From Salinimicrobium sp963709775 (GTDB lineage Bacteria; Bacteroidota; Bacteroidia; Flavobacteriales; Flavobacteriaceae): a stretch of 64,000 bases of DNA. Below, piece by piece: positions 54,057 to 62,294 of this stretch; within the stretch, counting starts at the first letter, position 1, and the number at the start of each line of letters is the position of its first letter. The DNA lies in the NCBI GenBank assembly GCA_963709775.1, contig CAVPXS010000018.1, positions 124,001-188,000 of the forward strand. Reading direction: 5' to 3'. The position numbers were made by a program, and so were the translations under genes. The notes below the pieces were generated by a model, which was not told the DNA's origin, made no database searches, and saw only the letters and a list, made by a program, of their open reading frames with translations.

Positions 54057-55454
54057 ATGAGATTAATTTTTTTCCTCCTCATATTGACCTTTTCCATGGC
54101 CGCCACGGCCCAGAACAAACAGCTGCTGTACAATTTTGATGATTTACCTCAAACGCTGCTTTTAAACCCCGGTGCCGAAACTAATTTTGATATGCATTTT
54201 GGCGTCCCTTTTTTTTCACAAATCCATTTGTCTGCAGGGTCTTCAGGGGTGAATATGTATGATATTTTTAAAGATGATGGAGGTTCTATTAATGACAGGA
54301 TAAAAGAATCCCTGCATAAACTTTCCAGGAAGGATTTTTTTACCATCAACCAACAATTGGAGATTTTCTCCATTGGATGGAGAGATAACAAGAGAAGGTA
54401 CTATACTGCAGGGGTATACCAGGAGATGGATGCGATAGTCTACTTTCCCAAAGATCCTGCATTACTCGCTTATGAAGGTAATAAGGATTATATAGGAAAG
54501 AACTTTGATTTTTCAGATGCTGCTTTCACTGCAGATGTGCTTAATGTGTTCCACATAGGATTTACAAATTATTATTCTAAAGATCTCAACTACGGCTTTA
54601 GGGGAAAAATCTATTCGGGAGTTTTTAATGCTCATAGTGTTGACAACCAGGGAATATTTAGAACTGAACTTTCTCCTCAAGGCCCTAACCTTTATCGTCA
54701 CTACATGTCTAATGTTGATGTCTTAATAAAGACGGCAGGTTGGGCCGATCTGGAAGATTCCAAAGATGATATGTCCAACCGGGAGTTAATGAGTAATCTC
54801 GTGAAAAAGGCATTTTTAGGAGGTAATGTGGGATTGGGACTTGATGCAGGTTTCACCTGGTATCCCTCAGATCAATATCGTATTACCGGGAGTATCCTGG
54901 ACATTGGATTTATGCGCCAAACCAAAAATGTAGAGAGTTACAGGTACTATGGGGATTATCAAACCGATGGTATTGAGCTGCTATTTCCCGGCACCCGGGA
55001 GTATTGGGATGAATGGGAAGATGATCTTGACAGGAATCTTAAAGATGAGACCCTTACTAATTCCTACACCACCTGGCGGCCTGTGAAACTAAATGCCTCC
55101 ATAGATTATGGTTTTTCTGAAAACGCCGAACCTTGTAATTGCTACCGTCCTATGGGTAGGAGGAGGTATTTCAATCATCTTGGAGCGCAATTCTTTGCCA
55201 TAAAACGTCCCCGGGGCCTTAATTATGCCACCACCATTTATTATGACAAGACCTTTAATGAAAACTTTAGAGGTAAGATAACCTATACAGCCGATTCTTT
55301 TTCATTTTCCAACATTGGTCTCCTGGTTTCTGCCAGACTATCAAATTTTAATGTTTATCTTGCTGCAGATAACCTGCTGGATTATACTAATCTTGCAAAA
55401 GCACAAAATGCTTCGATACAGATTGGTTTCCAGTTAATGTTTAGCAGAGAATGA
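54057..55454 (+). CDS. DUF5723-type outer membrane protein of unknown function
   Basis: A 465-residue predicted outer-membrane beta-barrel. Signal peptide (MAATAQ), then LPQTLLLNPGAETNFDMHFG, the kind of start seen in DUF5723 proteins, and barrel-like strands with alternating residues to the end (NASIQIGFQLMFSRE). There is a small Cys-containing loop, ENAEPCNCYRPMG, near residue 355. The stop of the previous gene abuts its start and the next gene overlaps its end by four bases (ATGA). Confidence 0.78.
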   Translation: MRLIFFLLILTFSMAATAQNKQLLYNFDDLPQTLLLNPGAETNFDMHFGVPFFSQIHLSAGSSGVNMYDIFKDDGGSINDRIKESLHKLSRKDFFTINQQLEIFSIGWRDNKRRYYTAGVYQEMDAIVYFPKDPALLAYEGNKDYIGKNFDFSDAAFTADVLNVFHIGFTNYYSKDLNYGFRGKIYSGVFNAHSVDNQGIFRTELSPQGPNLYRHYMSNVDVLIKTAGWADLEDSKDDMSNRELMSNLVKKAFLGGNVGLGLDAGFTWYPSDQYRITGSILDIGFMRQTKNVESYRYYGDYQTDGIELLFPGTREYWDEWEDDLDRNLKDETLTNSYTTWRPVKLNASIDYGFSENAEPCNCYRPMGRRRYFNHLGAQFFAIKRPRGLNYATTIYYDKTFNENFRGKITYTADSFSFSNIGLLVSARLSNFNVYLAADNLLDYTNLAKAQNASIQIGFQLMFSRE

Positions 55455-56320
55455 AAACAATTATTTTCTTTTTCACTTTTTTATTTGGAGTGACCGGAAA
55501 TATTTTTGGACAGGACTTGAGCCACTATCAATATGTGAAAGTGCCAAATCAATTCGAGTTCCTTAAGCACCAAAATCAATATGAACTTAATGCACTTACC
55601 GCTTTCCTGTTAGAAAAGTATGGTTTCGAAGCGCTTTATGAAGAGGAGGTTCCGGCTGGTGTCGATCCCTGTAATGTGCTAATGGCGAATGTGCACAATA
55701 AATCTGGCCTTTTTAGATCCCGCCTTTATCTTACTCTAGAAAACTGTAAGGATGAGGTGGTGTTCACTTCAAAAACAGGTGTGAGCCGGGAAAAAAACTT
55801 TCAAAAATCCTATCATGAAGCATTAAGAGATGCCTTTACTTCTTTTAAAGAACTTCGGAAGGATCCTGAGGTGATCATCGATCCCGTTCCCGAAACTGAA
55901 ATGGCAGAACAAGATACCACCCCGGCTGAAGTGATCATTGACCCGGTACCGGCCCCTGAAAAAGTTCAGGAAGAACCTTCTGAAGTTATTGTTGATCCTG
56001 TAGTTACTTCAGAAGAAATGAAAGAGGCTGAAGAGCAAAGGTCAGAAAAGGACTTTTCAGAAGATCATTTGCAGTTTGTTAATGGAGCTGTTACTTATTT
56101 TCTGAAGCAAACACCCGTAGGTTTCGAGTTATTTAGGGAAGGGGAGAAGGATAAATTTGGAACATTGTTAAAGTCAGGAGGGGGAGAGAACTTTTTATAC
56201 TCCTCAAAAAACCTTTCCGGAAATGCCTTTTTTGATCCTCAGGGAAACCTGGTGGTCGAATATCTTGATCCTAATACCCAGCAACTGGTAAGCGTTATTT
56301 ACAAGCGCCAGGATCAATAG
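55451..56320 (+). CDS. Secreted protein of unknown function with EVIIDPVP repeats
   Basis: 289 residues, with a signal peptide cut near IFGQD. The N-terminal half (FEFLKHQNQYELNALTAFLL) looks like a small folded domain. Between about residues 138 and 190 a linker carries three copies of E-V-I-(I/V)-D-P-V with acidic spacers. The C-terminal part is beta-rich (GNAFFDPQGNLVVEYLDP). The start overlaps the DUF5723 stop (ATGA) and the end overlaps rarA on the other strand by seven bases. Confidence 0.7.
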   Translation: MKTIIFFFTFLFGVTGNIFGQDLSHYQYVKVPNQFEFLKHQNQYELNALTAFLLEKYGFEALYEEEVPAGVDPCNVLMANVHNKSGLFRSRLYLTLENCKDEVVFTSKTGVSREKNFQKSYHEALRDAFTSFKELRKDPEVIIDPVPETEMAEQDTTPAEVIIDPVPAPEKVQEEPSEVIVDPVVTSEEMKEAEEQRSEKDFSEDHLQFVNGAVTYFLKQTPVGFELFREGEKDKFGTLLKSGGGENFLYSSKNLSGNAFFDPQGNLVVEYLDPNTQQLVSVIYKRQDQ

Positions 56321-57591
56321 CCGTATTTCCCTTTCCACCTCTTCTTTAGAAAATCACGCTGTGCCTGTTCCCGCTGGTTATTACCCGGATTAAAGAAAGT
56401 GGTGTTGCTAATTTCCTTCGGGAGGAATTCGGCTGCGGCGAAGTTTCCTTCGTAACTGTGGGCATATTTATAATCCTCACCATATCCAAGATCCTTCATT
56501 AATTTGGTTGGCGCATTCCGTATCGCAAGGGGAACCGGGAGATTTCCTGTCCTTTTGACCGCGGCCTGGGCTTCATTAATGGCCATATAGGTGGCATTAG
56601 ATTTTGGAGAAGTTGCAAGATAGATACAGCACTGGCTTAAGATGATTCGTGCCTCCGGGTGACCTATAGTAGAAACCGCCTGGAAAGTATTGTTGGCTAG
56701 TATAAGTGCCGTGGGATTAGCATTTCCAATATCTTCGGCGGCCAGGATCAATAAACGACGGGCAATAAATTTTACATCTTCACCGCCTTCTATCATCCTT
56801 GCCAGCCAGTATACCGCAGCATTGGGATCACTCCCACGGATCGATTTTATAAATGCAGAAATTATATCATAATGCTGTTCCCCGGTTTTGTCATAGAGGA
56901 CAGTATTCTGCTGCACTTTATCGAGCACCATTTTATTGGTGATCACAACTTGATCACTCTCTTCTGAAGTTACCACCAGCTCAAAAATATTCAGGAGCTT
57001 CCTGGCATCCCCGCCGCTCAGCCTTAAAAGGGCTTCAGTTTCTTCTAATTTGATCTGTTTTTTAGAGATGACTTCATCTTCTTTCATTGCCCGCTTCAGC
57101 AGTGCAACAAGATCATCTTTTGAGAAAGAGTTGAGAACATAAACCTGGCTTCGCGAGAGCAAGGCGGGGATCACTTCAAAACTTGGATTTTCTGTGGTTG
57201 CACCAATAAGTGTGATCCATCCTTTTTCGACCGCTCCTAAAAGGGAATCCTGCTGTGACTTACTAAATCGATGAATCTCGTCTATGAAGAGGATAGGATT
57301 TTTTGTTGTGAAGAGACCATCACTTTTTTTAGCTTTTTCGATAACCTCCCTCACATCTTTCACACCACTGCTAATGGCACTAAGAGTAAAGAACGGCCGG
57401 CCAGATTCCGTAGCAATGATATTAGCTAAGGTAGTTTTTCCTACTCCCGGCGGTCCCCAAAATATTATGCTTGGAATGATGTCTCTCTTGATCTGTTTAC
57501 GCAGAGCAGCTTCCGGGCCTACAAGGTGTTGCTGACTAAGGTAGTCATCAAGGTTTTTAGGACGTAATCTTTCAGCTAATGGTTTATTCAT
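56314..57591 (-). CDS. rarA: Replication-associated recombination protein A (RarA/MgsA ATPase)
   Basis: A 425-residue AAA+ ATPase related to clamp loaders, active at stalled replication forks. Walker A GPPGVGKTT near residue 46, Walker B LFIDEIHRFSK near residue 97, sensor TLIGATTENPSFEV, and the C-terminal oligomerisation domain with EDIGNANPTAL. Start MNKPLAERLRPKNLDDYLSQ is standard. Confidence 0.95.
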   Translation of the reverse strand: MNKPLAERLRPKNLDDYLSQQHLVGPEAALRKQIKRDIIPSIIFWGPPGVGKTTLANIIATESGRPFFTLSAISSGVKDVREVIEKAKKSDGLFTTKNPILFIDEIHRFSKSQQDSLLGAVEKGWITLIGATTENPSFEVIPALLSRSQVYVLNSFSKDDLVALLKRAMKEDEVISKKQIKLEETEALLRLSGGDARKLLNIFELVVTSEESDQVVITNKMVLDKVQQNTVLYDKTGEQHYDIISAFIKSIRGSDPNAAVYWLARMIEGGEDVKFIARRLLILAAEDIGNANPTALILANNTFQAVSTIGHPEARIILSQCCIYLATSPKSNATYMAINEAQAAVKRTGNLPVPLAIRNAPTKLMKDLGYGEDYKYAHSYEGNFAAAEFLPKEISNTTFFNPGNNQREQAQRDFLKKRWKGKYGY

Positions 57592-57767
57592 GAGGTAAAA
57601 ATAGTAAATTGAAATATGGTTCAGAAATGATTAAGATTCTTGTAAGGTTTAATGACGAAGTGACATATAAAAAAGTCTGTTACAAGAAAAGAGAGGTGGA
57701 AAATGACATTTTTAAATGCTTTAGCAGCCAATTATTTAAATGGTTGAATTTTTGTAATGAGAACAAT

Positions 57768-58532
57768 ATGAGAGTTCGGAAAACTGAAAAACATGAGCCG
57801 TTTATTTTTACAACAGGAGTTGTAGGGTATCCGCTTTTGTTTGTATTCGCTATCTGGATAGTGTTTTGGATGGAGATTAGGTTCGGATGGGATTTCACCA
57901 ACTTCGGAGTATACCCGCGGACAGTTGAAGGTCTAAGAGGAATAATTTTTTCTCCTTTCATTCACAGCGGGATAAAACACCTTTTTCACAACACGGTACC
58001 GCTGTTCGTCCTTACTCTTTCCCTCTTTTATTTCTACAGAAAACTGAGTTGGAAAATCCTCTTTTTGGGGCTTTTACTTTCAGGGTTTCTTACCTGGCTT
58101 ATAGGAAGGCCTGCCTTTCATATAGGAGCTTCAGGAATGATCTATGTACTGGCCGGTTTTCTTTTTTTCAAAGGTATCTTTTCAAAATATTACCGGTTGG
58201 TAGCTCTTTCTCTAATTGTTGTTTTCCTTTATGGAGGCCTTCTTTGGTATATTACCCCAATTGATCCCAAGATTTCCTGGGAAGGTCACTTGTCAGGTCT
58301 TCTGTCTGGATTTTTATTTTCGCTTATATACAAGAAGAACATTGCCCGTCCACCAAAATATGAATGGGAAAAAGAAACTTATAAAGAAGAAGAGGATCCC
58401 TTCATGCGCCATTTTGATGCAAATGGAAATTTTATTGAAAATCCCGACGAAGGGGAAGAGCCGCAATATATTTACCACTATAAAAAAACTGAGGAGGAGG
58501 ATAAGTCCGGAAAAAGTGGAGATTCGCTCTAG
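57768..58532 (+). CDS. Rhomboid family intramembrane serine protease
   Basis: About 254 residues, six membrane helices. The catalytic Ser is in HIGASGMIYVLAG and the His in SWEGHLSGLLSGF; HSGIKHLFHNTVPLF is the family HxxxN-like first helix block. ATG at 57768 is chosen: the frame is open back to 57609, but the preceding residues do not look like this family. The C-terminal tail is acidic and repetitive (EEEDPFMRHFDANGNF), probably cytoplasmic. Substrate unknown. Confidence 0.88.
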   Translation: MRVRKTEKHEPFIFTTGVVGYPLLFVFAIWIVFWMEIRFGWDFTNFGVYPRTVEGLRGIIFSPFIHSGIKHLFHNTVPLFVLTLSLFYFYRKLSWKILFLGLLLSGFLTWLIGRPAFHIGASGMIYVLAGFLFFKGIFSKYYRLVALSLIVVFLYGGLLWYITPIDPKISWEGHLSGLLSGFLFSLIYKKNIARPPKYEWEKETYKEEEDPFMRHFDANGNFIENPDEGEEPQYIYHYKKTEEEDKSGKSGDSL

Positions 58533-58537
58533 TACGT

Positions 58538-59275
58538 CTATTCAAGCCTTTGCCTCACCACCTCATAGAGAAATGCTCCGCAAGCTACAGAAACATTTAA
58601 AGAGCCAATGGTGCCCAGCATAGGTAGCTTGGCCTTTGCATCAACCAGCTTAAGGACAGATTCCGAAATTCCTTTTCCCTCGTTACCCATAATTAGTGCA
58701 GTGGGTTGTTTGAAATCTACTGAATAAAGAAGGTCGTCTGTCTTCTCTGTGGCGGCTACTACTTTTATCCCCGAGCCCTGCATGTAAAAAATTGCATCTT
58801 TAATATGGTCAACTTTTATGAGAGGGATCTTAAAAATAGCGCCTGCCGAGGTTTTGACCGTATCGGCAGTTACCGGAGCACCGCCTTTCTTTTGGATGAT
58901 GATCCCATTTACCCCAGAACATTCGGCTGTTCTAATGATAGCCCCAAAGTTGCGCACATCATCGACCTGGTCCAGTAAAAGGAAGAGAGGAGCTGTTTCT
59001 TTTTGGAGGGATTCTTCTACTACGGTTTCAAGGTCGGCAAATGCAACCGGGGAAATTTTTGCTACCACACCCTGGTGATTGCCTTTCACTAAACGGTTCA
59101 GCTTTTCTACGGGTACGTAAGAAATGTTGTAATCACCCGATTTTGTTTTCTGTTGCAACTCCTGAAACAAATGTCCGCTAAGGCCTTTTTGAATATAGAT
59201 CTTATCAATAGTCTCATTGTTCTGCAACGCTTCAATGACAGCGCGAATTCCAAAAATGGTGGTAGTATCTTCCAT
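58538..59275 (-). CDS. rlmB: 23S rRNA (guanosine(2251)-2'-O)-methyltransferase RlmB
   Basis: A 245-residue SPOUT methyltransferase. The N-terminal substrate-binding domain starts TTTIFGIRAVIEALQNNETI; the knotted domain has VRNFGAIIRTAECSGVNGII, GNEGKGISE and GSLNVSVACGAFLYE, the three classic SpoU motifs. It methylates G2251 (E. coli numbering) in the ribosomal peptidyl-transferase region. Ends six bases from the convergent rhomboid stop. Confidence 0.94.
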   Translation of the reverse strand: MEDTTTIFGIRAVIEALQNNETIDKIYIQKGLSGHLFQELQQKTKSGDYNISYVPVEKLNRLVKGNHQGVVAKISPVAFADLETVVEESLQKETAPLFLLLDQVDDVRNFGAIIRTAECSGVNGIIIQKKGGAPVTADTVKTSAGAIFKIPLIKVDHIKDAIFYMQGSGIKVVAATEKTDDLLYSVDFKQPTALIMGNEGKGISESVLKLVDAKAKLPMLGTIGSLNVSVACGAFLYEVVRQRLE

Positions 59276-59322
59276 GGGGCAAATATAAAGATAAAAAGGT
59301 GGTTTTGGATAACTCCTGAAGA

Positions 59323-61080
59323 TTACCTCACCTCGCCGGCAGTGACCTTAATATACTTTTTTACAGAAACAGGTTTTCCCGTGCTGGTGAAACCTTCAAG
59401 ATGAACTTCAAATGTCCCTGGTACGTCTGAGGTGTAGAAATCCAGATCTCCTGCGGGTAAATCCAACTCAACAGAAGGTGCCCACAAGAGTTGTGTCCTT
59501 CGATCGGGTATTCTTGATAACTGGTCAGCAGACTGATTTTCATATGTTTGTTTGAAATAGTATTTTGTTGGTTCCGGAAGTTTTAAATCTACCTTTTTGA
59601 TATAATCCTGGTTGAGGATTTCATCAAAATCACCTTCAATGGTCTTTACGTCAACTATTCCGGCAAAAATATGAGAACCATAAAAAAAGTTATCTCTCAG
59701 GATGTTGATGCTTTTTACATATTTAGCAGGATAATTAATAAACAGATCGTGATCCTGTACCATAGCACCGTCTACTATTAGCAATGTTGGAAGATTATAA
59801 TTTGTAGCTCCCTGCGGCTGTCTCACTACGATCCTGGACTCATCTTTGCTTGTGGCTATCCATGCAAACCTAATGATCTCTACAAAGGTTTCCTTTATAG
59901 TTTCAAATCTGGTGTAAGCATCAAGATCATAAACGGTTGGCTGCTTGACATAAAAGGGTTCTTTTTTCTCCAGTGCTTTTAAAGTATCCGGTTTGACGCT
60001 GTAGTATGCATTCTCAATCTGGTTTTGGACGCTGCGGTCGAGAATCCATTCTTCCATTTCGGGAGTGATGTGGAATTTTCCAAACTCTAGATCAGGATCA
60101 TTAATTTTTGGAAGGGGATCAAGTTGAATAGTCCAGTTTTCTGCATCTTCTCCCAGGATCTGCATCAAAGCTCCGGAAGTATCATAGCGATCATCTAAAT
60201 TAATGTAGAATTTCCCATCATCGTTTGTAGTTGCGACTTTGAAAATATAGTCTTCGCCGGGGAGTGAAAAGGCCAGTTTTTTACCGGCTAATTTAGATTT
60301 TGCATCAGAAGTCTTAGGGACAATTCTGCCAGAGATGAGGCTTCCACGTATTTCGGGAGCAAAAACTGAATCTCTGCTCCTGTTTTGGTTTTCGTTTTTG
60401 AAAAGTTGATTGAAATCTTCAGAAGTAAATTTCTGCGGAATATTAATGCTGTCTATTTTTCGAACCGAAAGGGAGTAATTACCTGGAGCTCCTTCTAATT
60501 TTAGATTTACTTTTTCTCTCTTTCCAAAAAGGTCATTTTCCACTATAATTTTTACAGGAGCTGGGGAGTTTTCTTTAAAACTTTTTACGCCTGAATTATC
60601 TCTTGTAAGGAGGGAATCTCCTTCGGAATCTGCCGAAATTGCCGATTGATCTCCGAGATAGGGATTAATAATGGCGACATCCCCGGCGAAAAAGGTTCCT
60701 GCATTCCTCATCCAGTTAGTATAGCCTAATAATTTATAATTTCCGGAAGGGACGGTAGTAGGAATAAAAAAATCTCCCTGTCCCACACCATTCTTCAGCA
60801 GGATTTTATGTTTGAAAATGGTGCTTCCACCTTCACCCAAAAGTTCAATATAAGCAACCTTGCTTGTTTTACTAAGATCGCCTGTTTTCGACTGGAGGTT
60901 GTAAAGTTTATAATACATATATTCTCCAGAGAATAATAACGAAGAATTATAGTGGACAAAGATCTTCTCTTGTGGAATTTCCTCCAGAAGTTCTGCACCT
61001 TTGGAAAGGTCTAAAGCCTGGGCATTTAAAGAGCAGGGCACGAGACACAAACTGAACAGTAAGAAAGTAAAATATTTCAT
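59323..61080 (-). CDS. Large secreted protein, MG2/TonB-plug-like, of a TonB receptor locus
   Basis: About 585 residues. A signal peptide ends near SLNAQA. The first part, EEIPQEKIFVHYNSSLLFSG followed by EYMYYKLYNL, looks like the macroglobulin-type (MG) domains found in flavobacterial surface proteins. A later stretch, YNLPTLLIVDGAMVQDHDLF and the KYVKSINILRD segment, resembles a TonB receptor plug without a barrel. It is the last gene of a three-gene set with DUF4249 and TonB receptor genes. I infer a periplasmic or surface accessory role. Confidence 0.72.
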   Translation of the reverse strand: MKYFTFLLFSLCLVPCSLNAQALDLSKGAELLEEIPQEKIFVHYNSSLLFSGEYMYYKLYNLQSKTGDLSKTSKVAYIELLGEGGSTIFKHKILLKNGVGQGDFFIPTTVPSGNYKLLGYTNWMRNAGTFFAGDVAIINPYLGDQSAISADSEGDSLLTRDNSGVKSFKENSPAPVKIIVENDLFGKREKVNLKLEGAPGNYSLSVRKIDSINIPQKFTSEDFNQLFKNENQNRSRDSVFAPEIRGSLISGRIVPKTSDAKSKLAGKKLAFSLPGEDYIFKVATTNDDGKFYINLDDRYDTSGALMQILGEDAENWTIQLDPLPKINDPDLEFGKFHITPEMEEWILDRSVQNQIENAYYSVKPDTLKALEKKEPFYVKQPTVYDLDAYTRFETIKETFVEIIRFAWIATSKDESRIVVRQPQGATNYNLPTLLIVDGAMVQDHDLFINYPAKYVKSINILRDNFFYGSHIFAGIVDVKTIEGDFDEILNQDYIKKVDLKLPEPTKYYFKQTYENQSADQLSRIPDRRTQLLWAPSVELDLPAGDLDFYTSDVPGTFEVHLEGFTSTGKPVSVKKYIKVTAGEVR

Positions 61081-61088
61081 TTTAAGTT

Positions 61089-62276
61089 TTATTCTTCCCA
61101 AAATTCAGGGGCTTCATTGGTTCCATAAACTGTACAATCCACGCACTCTGTAGCTATGACCCGTATAGGGCCTTCTCCAATTTCTCCTTCAACAGGAGGG
61201 CCGGCCATGTTAAGGTAGCGCACAGTACCACCCTGTATCATACCAATTGGAGTAGTGAAATCTATACCCGGTCTAAAAGGAATACAGCTTTCGGGGAATT
61301 GAGGCCTGGGTTCATCAAAATCAAAAAAATCATAATAATTGAAGTAGATCCTTTTTGTTGAAATCTCGCTAAGAGTGAAAAATCCCAATACTTTTTCTTC
61401 TTCATTATTAAGAGAATACATATTTCCATTTACAAATCCCGGTTGGTTTTGTGAGAGTAAACTTTCTGAGCCGGAGATCTTTTTTAAGGTGGAGTAGTAG
61501 GAATACGCCTCCCTGGTCAGGGAGTAGCGTTTAACCAGTATACTGTATCGTTGTCCTAAAACCGGATCATCTTTCTGGATAAATCGTACCAGGTAAGAAT
61601 CAAGATTATTCTCACTAAGCGATGTGGTGTTGGATAACAGGATCTCTTTGGATGGTACCGTGTTGTAACAAATGGTTTCATCACGGGTATTAGGCACAAC
61701 CCTCCAGTTTTCTCCTTCAAATTCTATGGTGCTGCGAACTACATATGGAGATACGATCTTATAGGTTTCTTCATACTCATAAAGGGCATATTCTGAAGCT
61801 GTTTCTGAATTTTCGCTGTCTACCAGCAAAGCAACTCCATCATCTCCCTGCAATACGATACGCCGGGCATAGAGATCTTCTATTTCATTCCCCGGAAGTA
61901 ATTCTGTGGGTTCTGATGAATATGCGTCGCCACTCATAGTATTAATAAGTAGTTGATACTTATGTTGAGGCTGTACTCCAAATGCTGTGTTGGAAACATA
62001 GTTTCCGGGTGTAGTTTCGTAAAAGGGGAATTCATTTCCGGTATCATCGGTAACTACGACACTGGCATGAGATTCCGGTTTTGGCAAATCTTCTTCAAGT
62101 CTATAGGTCCTGGTAAGCTTTACTTCCTGAAACTTAACTTCATCTGTAAGTATTGCCTGCACCACCAGCGCATCTTCAAAGGTTTCGGTTTCGAAATCGT
62201 AGGGCTCCACGCAACTGTTGACCAGGAAGGCTGCCGCCAGTAAGAATATAATTTTATATATGTGGTTTAAATTCAT
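61089..62276 (-). CDS. DUF4249 domain lipoprotein
   Basis: About 395 residues with a lipobox in FLVNSC (Cys near residue 22). VQAILTDEVKFQEVKLTRTY and the ASVVVTDDTGNEFPFYETTP segment fit DUF4249, a family found beside TonB-dependent receptors in Bacteroidota. Cys residues near the end (ATECVDCTVYG) form a typical pair. ATG at 62276 is used. It follows the receptor gene after 18 bases and is probably its surface lipoprotein partner; the ligand is unknown. Confidence 0.85.
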   Translation of the reverse strand: MNLNHIYKIIFLLAAAFLVNSCVEPYDFETETFEDALVVQAILTDEVKFQEVKLTRTYRLEEDLPKPESHASVVVTDDTGNEFPFYETTPGNYVSNTAFGVQPQHKYQLLINTMSGDAYSSEPTELLPGNEIEDLYARRIVLQGDDGVALLVDSENSETASEYALYEYEETYKIVSPYVVRSTIEFEGENWRVVPNTRDETICYNTVPSKEILLSNTTSLSENNLDSYLVRFIQKDDPVLGQRYSILVKRYSLTREAYSYYSTLKKISGSESLLSQNQPGFVNGNMYSLNNEEEKVLGFFTLSEISTKRIYFNYYDFFDFDEPRPQFPESCIPFRPGIDFTTPIGMIQGGTVRYLNMAGPPVEGEIGEGPIRVIATECVDCTVYGTNEAPEFWEE

Positions 62277-62294
62277 TCTCTCTAAATTACACAC

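Noticed and set aside
57609..57767. N-terminal extension of the rhomboid gene from an earlier ATG
   Set aside because: The residues before 57768 show no family likeness, and a start at 57768 leaves a normal intergenic space for two divergent promoters.
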